This document shows positions 42,453 to 54,455 of a stretch of 64,000 bases of DNA, piece by piece. This DNA is from Prorocentrum cordatum (lineage: Eukaryota; Sar; Dinophyceae; Prorocentrales; Prorocentraceae): contig CAUYUJ010021705.1 in the NCBI GenBank assembly GCA_963575745.1, positions 27,501-91,500 of the forward strand, read 5' to 3'. The notes beneath the pieces were generated by a model, which made no database searches, was not told the origin of the DNA, and worked only from the letters and a program-made list of their open reading frames with translations. The position numbers were made by a program, and so were the translations under genes. How positions within the stretch are numbered: the stretch's first letter is position 1; each line of letters begins with the position of its first letter.

Positions 42453-43067
42453 TCAATGCCCCATTCGGACGCGGCGCGTGGGCGCGCAGTTGTTGAAGCG
42501 CCGCCGTCGCGCTTCGGCGCGCGCGCAAGCCAAAAACAGGCGCGCGTCGCGCTGCTCCACGGGAACGCCCCGTAGCTCGGGGTCGTCGGCGGCTATCCCC
42601 CCTTCGCCGAATGAGCTGATGGTGTCGGCGTCGGCGCCAGAGTCCACGGCAGCTGCTGGGAAGGCCTCCTGCGCTGGCGGCGCTGGCGCAGGTTGGCTCG
42701 GCACCGCCCCGAATGCTGATGGGCCCCGGCAGTCCTAGCTCAATCCGCCTGTGGCCTGATCTTGCGCGGGCGCGCCCGCGAGAGTGAGCCGCTGAAGCTA
42801 ATGCCAGGAGACCCATTCATCACATGTTCACAGCGCCGCCGTTGACCCGACGCATGCGCTGGCTGCGCTGGTCGCGCAGGCCATGCTGTAGCGCTGCAAG
42901 GTCATGGCCAGTTGCGCGCTTGACACTCCTACCGCGCGCGGGACGAGGAAGCTGAGACTCTCGTAGCCGATCATGAAGGAACCACCTTGCTGGTCGCGCC
43001 TGCGGAAGAGATCGCAGCGGGCGAAGCTTTTTTCGATGCGCTGCAAGTGTCGTCGGTTGAAGTACAC
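42453..43067 (-). pseudogene. Decayed coding remnant
   Basis: The minus strand (43,067-42,828) reads FNRRHLQRIEKSFARCDLFR, then GSFMIGYESLSFLVPRAVGV, and stops at 42,828. A second open piece at 42,704-42,453 reads AVDSGADADTISSFGEGGIA and PVEQRDARLFLACARAEARR. Both look like real protein rather than repeat shadow. The order and spacing suggest one broken gene or element. Unrecognised. Confidence 0.35.
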
Positions 43068-43298
43068 GAGTGCTGAGACTGCCGAGGCGCGCCCCGCCCC
43101 GCCCAGTTGGCTCCAAGGATCGGCCGTGCGCCGGGCAGGTCATCGGCGGCGCTGGGCCAGCGTTAATGGCGCCCCACTGCACGGGGACAGCCGGCAGCCG
43201 CTCGCACGCGCATCCTCGGGCCATGCCGGCGACGCGGCGCGGGGCGCAGGCCTCCTGGCAGAACTCGTTGAAGTCCGAGGTCGCTGCCGATCAGATCA

Positions 43299-43802
43299 TC
43301 ACTTTCCGCGCCCAGCGCTGGAAGGGGGCCCGCGATTGCTGGTCGGGCCCCCGGGCGCGGAAGTGTCGCGCGCTGCCGCTGCCGCCGCCTGCGCCCGCGC
43401 AGTTCCGGCAGCTGGCCGGGGCGAGCATGCCCACTCCGACCGCCTTCCATCCGGAATGGGGCCTCCCTCGTAAATCAACCAGGCGGTGGAGGCCGCGGGC
43501 CCACCGATAGCGCTGCTCTGACCGTGGGCCTCGGAGCTGTCGTGGGCCCATGCCCCCAATGCGTACCTCTTCGTCGGCGCATCGGGCGTGATCTTCAGTC
43601 GCGTGGCTGTGGCTGTCGCCGCACTCGGGACATCCCAATGCGCAGTTGCGAGCATGCCATGCGCGCGTCGCGTCGCCACGTCCGCCGCGTTCAAAATATG
43701 CCGCATCGCCGTTGCGGGCGCCCCCCTCGCGCGTCGCGTCGTCGCTGCGCTGACAGCCGGCGCGATCGCCCACCGGAAGAATGCGCATCGGGGCCTCGTC
43801 AT
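43299..43802 (-). pseudogene. Decayed coding remnant, Ala-rich
   Basis: The minus frame has 167 codons with CAFFRWAIAPAVSAATTRRA, DAPTKRYALGAWAHDSSEAH and GGPAASTAWLIYEGGPIPDG. The W-DAPTK-YALGAWAHD pattern is only loosely like RNase H/DIRS blocks and I do not assign it. An overlapping minus frame is open too. It may be part of the same decayed unit as 42.4-43.1 kb. Confidence 0.3.
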
Positions 43803-44689
43803 GCCAGTCCGAGGTGATACGGCGGGCGTTTCACTTCGTCGCGCGCCGCGGGGGCGACGACAGGTGGTCCCAGACCTGTTTCACTGGCCCATGGAGCGGT
43901 GGCGACATAGTTGTCCAGCGCCCCACTGCGCCCCCACACTTATCCGAACTCTCGCGCGCCTGCGTCTCCCGGGGCGCGTGCGCCATGTTTGCGAGAAGCT
44001 CGGGGCCGCGCGGTTCCGAGAGCGTCTCCGACTAATTTGGAGGGCGCCCTGGGAAACGAGCGCGCAGCGGGCGGCGGGTGGGCGCCGCGTTCCTTGAGGC
44101 CCATGGCGACGCACTAGTTCTGGTCGATGTCCGCCCCGTCGGTCGCCTCGGCGAACGCGGGGCGGATGGGCGCGGAAAGCAAGAAAAGCATTCTTGCCAG
44201 GCGCGTCGCCGCGGGGCAGCTGCGGGGGGGGCGCGCGGGGGGGGGGCGCGCAGCAGTAGCGCCGGCGACGACGGCGGCAGCAGGGGGGCAGCGCGGGGGG
44301 CGCGCGGGCGGGGATTAAGAAAAGAGAAAGTACGCACAGCAATGTACATATAGATATGTATATATATACATACATACATACATACTTATTTATTTATACG
44401 AGAGATGTACATGTATATATACATCTGTACATACAATAAAACAAACGCAAACGAGGGCCCCAACAGCGCGCCCCCCCGCGGGCGAGGGGGGCAGCAGCAG
44501 AGGCAGGAACACTGACGACGAACAATGGGGTCCAGGATCAATGGAACCGCGAAGCAATAAGCCATCGGGCCCAATGCGCCAAGAGACAAACTCAGAAGTG
44601 AACCGCGCAACGTCGCAAGGAACAGGACAGAACGCGGCCGCGCGGCCCCCGGGGCCGGCGGGCGACGACGCCGGCGCAGGGGCCGAGGC

Positions 44690-46190
44690 AAGGAGCAGCG
44701 CCCAGGACGCCGCGGCAGAGCCAAAACAAGGAGCCAGAAAAACCGCGCCGCCGAGGTCCAGGGGGCGCGACGCTGCGCCGCGGAACACCTCGGGATGGCG
44801 GACAGTCGGAGCGGCCCTCAGAAACATCGCTCTCCAGGAGCACGCAGTGGCCGCTGCCTGTTCGGCGCGCGCTTCCCAGGCGAGAGAAGCGCAGGCAAAT
44901 GAAGAAACGGCTGCGTTCGAAATGGGCGCGCAACTGGGCGGGGGCCCACCGACTGGAGAAACGGAGACTACAACGACCACGGGGTCCCAGGGCCAGGGCC
45001 GCCAGCAGAAAACATATGCAATTTTCTTACATCGCTTTGCCGACGGCCTCAGACGAGCGAGAACGACATGTTGCGGAGGGGGGCACTGCATAGGCGGCCG
45101 TGACCACGGGCCTTCAGGAATGCGTCGAGCGCAACACTGGCAGCGACGTCGCGACCAAGCGCCCGCATTGGCCCCGGAAGAGCAAGAGTCGAACGCGGGC
45201 GCTCGTCGCGGGAACCATCGCTTCCAAGGACCACGCAATGGCCGCGGCCTGTCGGGCGCGCGCTTCCCAGGCGAGGGGAGAGCGCAGGAAAAAAAGAAAC
45301 CAACAAAAAAAGAAGCACACCGAAAACACGAATTCGAAACGAATGCAAAGCAGGAGTAGAGCCCGCCAACGGGAAATGGAACATGCAACGACCTAGGAGT
45401 TCCAGGGCCAGGGCCGCGCGCGGAAATCAGATGCAACTTTCTCACATCGCCCGGCCAACGGCCTCAGACGAGCAAGAAAGGCACGTTGCGGAGGGGGGGC
45501 AGTGCCTAGGTGGTGGTGGGCATGGGTCTTCAGGGCTGCATCGAGAACAGCGCCGGCAGCGACGTCGCGATCAAGCCCCCAAATAGGCCCCAACAATGCG
45601 AGAGTCGGGAACCGAGACTCGTCGTGGCAGCCATCGCTCTTAACGACCACGCAGTGGCCACGGCCTGTTATGCGCGCTTCCATGCGAGAGAAATGCAGAA
45701 CAATCAGGAAACGACCGAATTCGAAATGGGTACAATGCAGGACCAAGGCCCACCAACTGGAAGCGGAAATTACAGCGACGAAGGGGTCACAGGGTCAAGA
45801 CCGCACGCGGCAAGCAGAAGCAACCTTCTTTGATCGCCTGGCCAACGGCCTCGGACGAGCGAGAACGACATGTTGCGAAGGGAGGGCGCTGCGTAGGCGG
45901 TGGTGGGCATGGGTCTTCGGGGATGCATCTAGAACAGCGCCGGCAGCGACGTCGCGACCAAACCCCCCCATTGGCCAGAAGAGCAAGAGTCGAGAACCGA
46001 GACTCGTCGCGGCAACCGTCGCCCCCAAGGTCCACACAGTGGCCGCGGCCCGTTTGGCGCGCGCTTCCCAAGCGAGAGAGGCGCAGAAAAAAACAGAAAA
46101 CGACCGAATCCGAAATAACTTCAAAGCAAGACCAACCCCGACCAGCAGGAAGCGGAAAATACGACGACCAAGGGGTCCAAGGGTCAAGAC
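44690..46190. repeat. Tandem array of units of about 400 bp
   Basis: Comparable edges (CAGCGCC/AACACTGGCAGCGACGTCGCGA type) at about 44,690, 45,111, 45,529 and 45,914, so periods are about 421, 418 and 385 bp. Units share ACCACGCAGTGGCC, CGCGCTTCCCAGGCGAG and CGGCCTCAGACGAGC. Long open frames on both strands follow from the periodicity. Confidence 0.75.
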
Positions 46191-46689
46191 CAGACGCTCC
46201 CTCCATCGTCCTGAGACTTGGATGCCGAGCAGGGGCGGTCGTCTGGCCCCCCGCGTCGGGCACAACGCCCTCGGCCCGCGCGATGAAACCAAGCCAGGGC
46301 TCACAACTCCATGCAGAACAAGTTGGAATTTCCAATGGGAAGGTGGGCGCGCGCGGCCTTTGCGAGAGCCCTGAGCCGTGACCGAAGACGAAATATCACA
46401 GGCGCCTCGACTGCCATGGGCTAGCGTCCGACGCGAACCTGCAGACGCAGCGGCGGGGTCACGGGCACTCGAAGCCCACGAAGATACCCCCGTCACCAAA
46501 CCCGCACCAGGAGTCCAATGAAAAGATGTAGAACCCCCGTCACCAAACGAAAACGATTCTCTCCTCTAGACCTCTTTCGAAATCCTAGGTTACATACATA
46601 TCAGCTTCAGTTGAATATATGTAATGTAATGGAAATTAATTCGGAAATAATTTCCCAAATGTATGTAATTGTGAAAAACAATGAGGTAT

Positions 46690-47640
46690 GAACGCGAGGA
46701 GGAGGAGGAGGAGGAGGAGGAGGAGGAGGAGGAGGATCGAAGCCCACGAAGATATGAACGCATCCTGCGCTGTGCGCAACCGCGGTGCGCTCGGCGCTGG
46801 CCCCGCAGCGGCTGCAGAGCGTCAGAGCAGGGGCCGCTGCGCCCTGCCGGACGAGAACGAAAGAACGGCGGAGGACAAAGAAAGGGAGGAGGAGGAGGAG
46901 CAGCAGGGAGGAGGAGGAGGAGGAGGAGGAGGAGGAGGAGGAGGACGAGGAGGAGGAGGAGGAGGAACCCCAGAGGCAGAGGGCGCACGCCCACGGGAGC
47001 GGGGTCAAGTCACTGCCCGCCTGAGGTTCAGGTCGCCAACGCCAGATCCGACGCATCCCTTTGGGGAGGAGTTTCCTGCGGTCTCGGTGGCGCAGACGCT
47101 GCGCCGAGGAAGAAGGGGCCAGCTGTCCTCGGACGAACGGGCCCCCCCTTGCTGCCCTGCGCAACCAGTCAGCTCGAGCCCGACGGGCTTCCCGCGAGAG
47201 AGGATGCCGACATTGCAGGGAGAAGGAAGCACGAGCTCCTCCTCCTCCTCCTCCTCCTCCTCCTCCTCCTCCTCCTCCTCCTCCTCCTCGAGGAGGGGAA
47301 ATGGAGGATGGAATGATGACGAGGAAGAGGGGGGAGCGAGGTCGGAGGCGCAGGGAGGGGCGATGGGGCGGGATGGGGGGACGGGAGGGAGGCGCCGCGG
47401 CAGGGAGCCGCTGCCCCTGCTGCCGCAGGGGAGCCGCGCGGCCGACGAGGGAGAGGACGAGGAGGAAATCCCTGGAGGGCTGCCATCCTCCTCCTCCTCC
47501 TCCCTCCTCCTCCTCCTCCTCCTCCTCCTCCTCCTCCTCTTCCTCCTCCTCCTCCTCTTCCTCCTCTTCCTCCTCTTTCTCCTCCTCCTCCTCCTCCTCC
47601 TCCTCCTCCTCCTCCTCCTCTCCCTCGCTCCCTCCGAGTT
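46690..47640. repeat. Cluster of (GGA)n and (TCC)n tracts
   Basis: GGA runs at 46,698-46,735 and 46,884-46,965; TCC runs at 47,238-47,289 and 47,486-47,626. The runs switch from purine to pyrimidine on the same strand, so distant arms can pair. Confidence 0.8.
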
Positions 47641-47689
47641 CCCCTCCGTGTGACGGGGCAGCGAGTTCGGGGGGGTTGGCGCAGACGGG

Positions 47690-47832
47690 GAGACGTCGAC
47701 CTGGAATCGGCGACACGTTGCCGATCGATTGGCGATAGGCCCCCGAAGGAACATCCAAACGTTCATGGGGAGGTTGGGGCTATCGGACCCACATCGGCGA
47801 GGAATGGGCCATCGGTGGTCGATGCACCCCCC
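47690..47832. repeat. R10 repeat
   Basis: GACGTCGACCTGGAATCGGC to CATCGGTGGTCGATGC, directly after the (TCC)n tract at 47.5-47.6 kb. Confidence 0.55.
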
Positions 47833-48739
47833 CGAACCTATTCCCCCCTATCGTTGCCCCTGGTGATAGGGCCCCCAGAGGCCACCAGAGGACCCAGGAA
47901 TCCTGAACAATCTGAAACCATCGACGATATCCACATGTGCAGAAAAGCCCTTCTCCGCCGTTGACGAGGAGGAGGAGGAGAAATAACGATGACGAGGCCA
48001 AGGAGGATGACTCCGACGACGCCGGCAAGGACGAGGCAAGACAAAGGGAATCCTAGCGAGCACGAGGACGAGGCGGAGGGGGGGACTGGAAGACAACGAT
48101 GACGGCGACGACAACGATGGCGACCACAACCGATGCGTTTGGACGTTGTCGGCAATGTCTGAGGGCGGAGGAGAGATCGGGAAAATCCTTTTCGACGAAG
48201 AAATGCCGCCCAGTGATAGTTCCAGCTTAAAACGACTCGAGGCGCCCCTTCGGCCTCGAAATACTTATAATAACCTTCCTTCCAATTCCCCCACCGTTGC
48301 CCCACTGTTCGTCCCTTTCTGATTATCCTCCACATCCTCCTCTCCTTCCTCTTCCTTTTCCTCCTCCTTCTCCTTGTCCTTCTCCTTCTCCTCCACAGCC
48401 TCCTTCTCCTCCCTCTCCTTCTCCCACATGTTTCTCTGCCTCCCCCTCCTACAACTCGTTTTCCTCTTCCTCGTACTCGCTGTAGTTGTTCGATGTAAGC
48501 GCAAGGCTTTCTCGGCTCCCATGGTTGCGGGGTTTTCTTCTCGTTTCTCCTGCTCTTGTCTTGATATCTCTCGTCTGTCCCCCTCTGGGGGCTGAAGCCT
48601 TTCTGGGTCAAACTCTGGGTCGGCCTCAGTTGGCTCAAGGCCGGGTACCCAAAGGCCAACCCAGGAAGCCCACAAAATTCCGGGGGGGGCCCACACGAGA
48701 GCCCGAACGAACATTTCGAGCCGTCGGCCCCAAGAAGCT

Positions 48740-48890
48740 CCTAGGATGCCCCAAGGGGCCCCCAAGAGGCCCCCACGAGGCCCCAAGAGGCTCCCAAGAG
48801 GCCCCCAGGAAGCCCGAAGGAACTCCCAAGAGGCTTCCAAGAGGCCCACAAGATGCTCCCAAAAGGCCCCCAAACTACCCCCTAGAGGCC
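48740..48890. repeat. Short minisatellite of CCAAGAGGCCCC units
   Basis: About ten irregular units of AGGCCCC-CAAG. The rest of 47.83-49.0 kb shows only C/T-rich DNA. Confidence 0.65.
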
Positions 48891-48959
48891 TACGAGCGCG
48901 CTCCGAAGAGGCCCCTATGGAGCATTTCTGAAGAATATGCCCCACGTCGGCGTCGTCGA

Positions 48960-50280
48960 CGCCGACGCCGCCGTCGTGGTCGTCGTCCCTTTTCAGGGTC
49001 GGCGGCACCGGCCATAAAGCGTTCCCAATCCCACCCTCCTTCAGCCGTCCTCTCTCCTGGCCCCCCCTTCCTCCCTGCCGCTTCCCCGCCACTGCCTTCC
49101 CCACGCCTCCCTCCTCCTCCCTTCGCCCTCCGCCCGTCTCTCTGTCTCCAGCCCCCCGTCTCCAATCCTTCGCGCTTCCTCCTGTGCTATGCTATGCGCG
49201 CGGGAAGAGTTTGCGCTTCCTCCCATGGTATGCTATGTTTCGCGCTTCATCCTCCGTCGTGACTCCGTTATCCACCATCCGACCCGCACTGCAATTGGCT
49301 ACTACGCGGCGGGCTTGAAACTGCTCGCGCCGCCGTGTGCAGTCGCACGGCGCGCACCTGTACTTACTCCTCCTGAAGAGGCGATTCGAAAGGTTAGCGC
49401 CACGACGGCTGTATAGGGAATAAAAAATACAAGAGGATGGCAAAACACATGCTCGGCATGCGTTCCCGCGCCACCGGCTTGCAGAGTATTCTGAAACTCC
49501 GCAACGGACGCACTCCTAAGTCAATCGAGGCTTCTTACCTTGCATGTGTCTGGTGCCGCTTTGCGAGTGATTTCTTTTGAGACGCTGTCACTGCCAGCCC
49601 CTCCTTACTCCTGACCATCGCTCCAGAAGCCTCGCGAAACCTCCTAGAAGCATCCAGAAGGCACCGACAACGTCCGAACACGATCACGGCGATGGCGTTG
49701 TCATCGTCGTCGTCCTCCCTTTCCTCCGCCTGGAGTGAAGGGGGCGGCCGCTTAGGAAGTCTGGGGGTTCCCACAAGGAACCGGACGCTTCTAGGAATAT
49801 TTCCCGGAAGGCAGGACAAACAGAAAGCTCTTGCCTTCCTCGAAAGTCCCGGTGTCGCCGCGCCCCCCAACCCAAATCCACTTGAAGATGGTCCCCGCAC
49901 CCGTCCATCGGCCGATCCTCGTCAATTTTTCAACCTGCGCGCATCCGTGGCCAGGAAGCACCCTGCCCCCCCGGCAGGAGGCCGCGAAAGGTGGAGAAAC
50001 GACGTCAAGCCGATCCCTGCCCCCATCCCCCCTCTCCCCTCGTTCGCCTCCTGCGCCTGCACTTTTGCGGTTCGGCCTGGGGGCCGGTGCGCGCACCCCT
50101 CGACAGTGGAGGAGGGAGGAGAAAGAGGAGGATGAGGAGGTGGAGGAAAACCCCAACTTGCAGCGACTCGAGCGAATCGCACAAAACGCCGCTGGACGCC
50201 GCTTCCAGGCCAAGACCGTCAAACATGACTCAGGAGGAAGCCCGACTGGCTCGACAACATCAAGATGTCGGAGATGTGGG
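48960..50280. other. No gene recognised
   Basis: C/T-rich to 49.15 kb, then mixed sequence. TTTGCGCTTCCTCCCATGGT and TGCTATG repeats occur near 49.2 kb. Frames overlap on both strands without family signal. Confidence 0.4.
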
Positions 50281-50319
50281 GGGGATGAAGAATACATGGG
50301 CGGGAGGGAGATGAGAAAG

Positions 50320-50470
50320 GATGGCGCTGACGCTCATGATGCTCGTGATGCTTATGATGCGGATGCTGATGCTCATGCTGCGGCTGGTGCTGGTGCTGAT
50401 GCTGATGGGGATGGTAACCATGATGGTTGTTGTGTTGTTGGTGATGATGGTGGTGATCATGATGATGCAC
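50320..50470. repeat. Degenerate (GATGCT)n tract
   Basis: GATGCTCATGATGCT-type units on the plus strand, just downstream of the LINE-like element's end. Confidence 0.65.
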
Positions 50471-50579
50471 CTTTTGCACCGTGCCCTCAAGGTCTCCCTG
50501 GCGCCTGAGGCGGCACGACAAGCCGCTGATATGAAACGTTATGCAAGCGCGCCTCGCTGGAAGCGCGAGAAAATTGAGG

Positions 50580-52210
50580 TCAGTGCAGCAGGCGAGCGAG
50601 CGGGCGTACACAAGCGAGCCATTCCTCTTTGCTGCTCTGGCCAGCATCCACAAGCCAGTCTGAACTGAGCAATCGAGCGAGATCCATCTCCCATCGCCAG
50701 GCCTTGAACTCTCGGCCGTGCGTCTGGGATCCGTGCTCGCGTTTTACTCTCTGGAGCCAGGCCATGCTGCGCCGCTGTAGCAGATGGGCGGGCTCTAGCT
50801 GGGCAGGCGCCGCACTTGGCAAGGCGGCCCGGCGGGCTAGATGACCAGCCCAAGTGAGCCTGCGAAGATTCACATCTATGTCCCATGTCTGCTGGGACTG
50901 TGGAGCGGCAGGGACTCGGCGCCGGCGACGGCGGCAAAAACCCGCTGGCGTCTCCTCCTTCTATCTTTGCGCGGACATTAGCTGTGACAGCATTTTGCGA
51001 CGCGTGATGCGCACTAAATGCAGGCCCTTGACAGCGGGGCTCCACGGCCCCGAACCCGAGAGCAAGACAGGCTCGACAGCTCGCTCGAGCAGCTTCGCGG
51101 CCTGCTGCCAGCGGCAGGCGCGTCCATGCAGAGACTGCTTGAAAGCGTAAAAGGCTCGCCAGGCTCGCGCTACCCTCTGCTGCTTGTCCTTCCAAGACCT
51201 TCCGTAGAAGGTGAAAGCAGTGCCGAGGCAGGGGGGGGCCCTCGGCGCGTGGCGCGCGCGTCAGGATGCCGTCCTCGACCCTCATCTGGTAGTCGCCGAA
51301 CTCGTGGTCCAGCGCCGTCGTGCCCCAGGTCAGACCGGAGGGAGGTACGCGCCAACCGCGATCTCGAAGAATGCGTCGCCAGGCCATCGTCATCGGGCGC
51401 AGCGTCTCAGCCGTGCCCGCGAACAGCCAGAAGTTGTCGGCGCAGAGCAGTCCCGCCCCGTACAGCGTCGCCTCTCCTGGGAACTCGAAGCCCCAGCCGT
51501 GCGTCCAGCGCTCGTACAAGAACTCCTCCCAGGCATCCTCCAGCACCAGGTTGAAGAGGATCGCGCTGGCTGGGTCTCCTTGTCGAATGCCACAAGTCCG
51601 AGGTACTGGCTGCGTCTGGATCGAGCCCATCTCGGTCACCGCCGAAGCCTTCAACTCCCTCATCATGGCCGGGATCGCGGGCCTTGGCGCGGCCCTTCCG
51701 CGCGGCGTCTCCTCGATCGAGCGGTGCGATGCACGGTCGAAGGCCGCCTCGACGTCGCCGTCCATGACGAAGATGGGTCGGTGCCACTCGCGAGCCTTCT
51801 CCACCAGCATGCGCATGCTGAAGATCACGTCCATCGCCTGGTGGAACTTCCGATAGGCGTACTGCGGACTCCGCGGGGTCAGTTTGCTGCCACATTTCTT
51901 GATCAGGCCGATCGAGTAGAGCCTCTCGAAGGTGGTCAGGGGCGCGGTCGGCCTGTACCCCTTGAGCGCCCTTCTCCTTCACTAGCTGGATGATGTGCTT
52001 CGACCAGGCTTGTTCCTTGGCGTGCCCTGGCACCCCGCGGAAGCGGTTCTCGAAGATGGCCGCGAGCGAGGCGGACCTCGGCGACAACCCCGTCCACGCC
52101 AGGCACCTTCATGGCATTCACGTCACCCAGAGCCTCGCGGAGCATCTCGGGAGAGAAGGGCGGGGTGTCTAGCGCGTCCTCCTTCGCGAAGTGGGCGGGG
52201 CAGGCAGGGG
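50580..52210 (-). pseudogene. Reverse transcriptase of the LINE-like element
   Basis: N-terminal block FSPEMLREALGDVNAMKVPG (about 52,090-52,170), then WSKHIIQLV, then after a shift near 51,965 GYRPTAPLTTFERLYSIGLI. The finger/palm motif VMDGDVEAAFD has its Asp at about 51,756, GIRQGDPASAILFNLVLE follows, and the active-site box reads CADN at 51,433-51,444 instead of the usual xADD. WRVPPSGLTWGTT follows. The C-terminal part shifts frame again (RACRWQQAAKLLERAVEPVL, then NLRRLTWAGHLARR to a stop at 50,580). The Asp-to-Asn change and shifts make activity very unlikely. Confidence 0.8.
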
Positions 52211-52829
52211 CCCCGACAGGCCCCTCCCCGTCGCTGGCCCTACAGGCGCTGCCGTGCTCGCGCTCCAGAAGCTCCTGGATCCTCGGCGGGTCGTCCTCGA
52301 TCTCCCCCTCCGCGCTCATCAGCTGGATGTGGGCCGGCCCGGGCTGAGCTCGGCGAGGTGCTCGCGCTCGAGGATTGCCGGCCTCGCGTAGGCTGCGCTG
52401 CAAGGCCCCGCTCGCGGCCCAGATCTCCCTGCGAATCCTGATGATGTCCTCGCCGTAGATGGCGCGCTGCACGCGGTCGCGGGTGCCCCGCCGGCGCGCC
52501 TCCAACATCCGCAGCGTCTGCATGAGCTCGTGGCTCTCGGGGAGCTCGGGGACCTTCCGCACTGGCGGGCCCCTGCCGCAGGCTGCGGCAGCCATGTGCA
52601 CCGCGTCTGTCATGGACGTGATCGGCGCTAGGTTGCGGTCGGCGTAGCAGGCGTTGTGGCCCCAGTGCTGGAAGCGGTTGTCGAGGCATGTCCAGCCCTT
52701 CATGGGTGCACGGCCTCCGTTCCAGACGTAGCGCCTCCTGGTGCCGAGGGTGAGCTCCAGCTTGATGGTCGAGCGGTCGGACTGCGCGCTGTCGATGATC
52801 TCCTCGAGCGTGGCGCTGACCTTCCAGAT

Positions 52830-53500
52830 GTCGCGAGCAGGTAACAGGACATCGTCGATCAAGGCTGGCGGGCGCTTGAAGTCGCAGTGGCAGGTGGGCC
52901 CGCTGGCCGCCGCAATGAACGTGTTCCTCACCGCGAGGTCGTGCTGCATCAGGAGCCGCGTGAACAGCTCGGCGCGGTGCGTGCGCTGACCGACTGGGAA
53001 GTCCCCGATCCAGCGCTCCTCGCCCGCCCTCGGGGGGAGGCAGAGCCGTCTGCGCGACCGCGCCCGCGATCGGATTCGCTCCAGACGGCGCCATGGTGAT
53101 CGGGTCGGAGAGCTCGTCCAGGGAGTTTTCGGCCTGGCTGAGAGAATGTCCTGGGAAGAGGTGGCTGCGTATGACCCGGTCGTCTTTCTTGCGAGCGCGA
53201 AAAGGATGAACCGCCGAACGCCCCCATGGCAGCACATCGCCTCGAAGAAAAAGTCGAGCACGAGAGCGCGCCAGCAGCCCCATCTGCTTCCGCCCCTCGA
53301 CGCGCGGTGTGACCAGGTAGAGATCGCCCTCGCTGACCTCTAGCTTCGTGGTCGTGCCCCAATGGCCCACCTCCTGGAGGATGGCCACGTCGTAGTCGTG
53401 CTGCTCGCGCAGCGTCTCCGCAGAGAACTTGGCGCTGCGCTCTGCAATCCCTGAGCGTTCCAGCTGATTAGCTCGAAGCCCATCTGCTCCTCGGACTCCT
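52830..53500 (-). pseudogene. AP-endonuclease (EEP) domain, frameshifted
   Basis: The domain start FELISWNAQGL is at about 53,445-53,480, including the catalytic-type Asn. After a frame change, VAILQEVGHWG follows, with the metal-binding-type Glu at about 53,373. SHLFPGHSLSQAENSLDEL is at about 53,140-53,200. WIGDFPVGQRTHRAELF comes where GDxN is expected, and its Asn is missing. The end HCDFKRPPALIDDVLLP matches the closing RxDYVL-like block. These motifs in order identify the target-nicking endonuclease of LINEs. Several shifts and the lost Asn point to an inactive copy. Confidence 0.65.
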
Positions 53501-53522
53501 CCAGAGTCCGCTCCCTGTCCAG

Positions 53523-54387
53523 TCACTGCCCCGCGTTGACCTTCGCCTGGGACTCGACTAGGTTCAGGTTCGCGCCCGTGGAGGTGCTGATCTCGGTCGC
53601 GACGTCCTCCTTGAAGTTCATGAGGCCCGTGGTCCCCACCATCTCGCCAAACCCGTGCTGCTTCCACCAGACGATGCCACGAATGTAGTCCAGCTCTAAG
53701 CCGGTCATCTGCATCTGCACACCGAGGTTGTCGATCATCTCCTCCTTCGCACGCGTGATCATCGTAGAGAGCCGGATTGGCTCTGGAGGTTTATTCGCTG
53801 AGAACCAGAATCGTCGACCCTGATGATGCTGCTGCGGCATGGTAATCTGCTTGCCGTTCATAGAACGCACCCAAGCCCACACGCGACCCGAACTTGTGAA
53901 GCGGACCTCCAAGAAGCTCGCACGCCTGAGCGGGACGAACGCTCCATCCTCTGCCTTGTCGGGAATCGTGTCGGTGAAAGCGCGAGCCTCGTTCAGGATG
54001 GTATCGCGTGGCGCGTCCCGGATCCCAGCCGCCGATGGTCACGCAAATCTTGTCGGTCGCCTTCTTCGGCCCCGACGGAACCGACTGTGCCGCACTCTCG
54101 AGCCCCGAGAAGCGCAGCGGAGACCCGACCGAAGACGCAGCCGTATATGGTGCCACCGAGCGTCCCTTGCGAAGGTCCTTGAGCTCCTGCTCCATAGTGT
54201 TGAGGCGGCCCTCGTGCCTCGCGACATCCTTGCTCACGTTGTCCACAGATGTCTTCACGTCCGCAAGGTCCTTTGCCATCGGCTCTTTGATCTCTGAACG
54301 CAGCATCTCCCTGAACTGAGCCATCATCCTGTGACCATCCATGGGTGCACTGTGCGCTGGCTCGCGCGAGCGGCTGCGAGAGCCCAT
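53523..54387 (-). pseudogene. ORF1-like part of the retrotransposon, frameshifted
   Basis: From ATG at 54,387 the frame has a Ser/Arg start (MGSRSRSREP), then a helical, charged segment predicted as coiled coil (residues about 32-75, with VKTSVDNVSKDVARHEG), then DKICVTIGGWDPG. A one-base shift near 53,990 moves the signal to the frame ending at 53,523 (RDTILNEARAF, FLEVRFTSSGRVWAWVRS, GRRFWFSANKPPEPIR). The shape resembles an RNA-binding ORF1 protein. The second frame overlaps the start of the endonuclease region. Confidence 0.6.
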
Positions 54388-54455
54388 CGACTGCTGGCAC
54401 GATCTAGCGGAGTCGTGAAACAGATGGCAGGCGCGAGCCCCAGCTCATGCCGCCG

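Noticed and set aside
44390-45445. 351-codon minus and 272-codon plus frames
   Set aside because: Open on both strands because of the 400-bp periodicity and GC bias; no family signal.
46607-47758. 383-codon frame and partners
   Set aside because: Shadows of the GGA/TCC clusters; no protein-like segment.
48628-48640. TTGGCTCAAG resembling a spliced-leader end
   Set aside because: Only 10 bases match, which is expected by chance in a window of this size.
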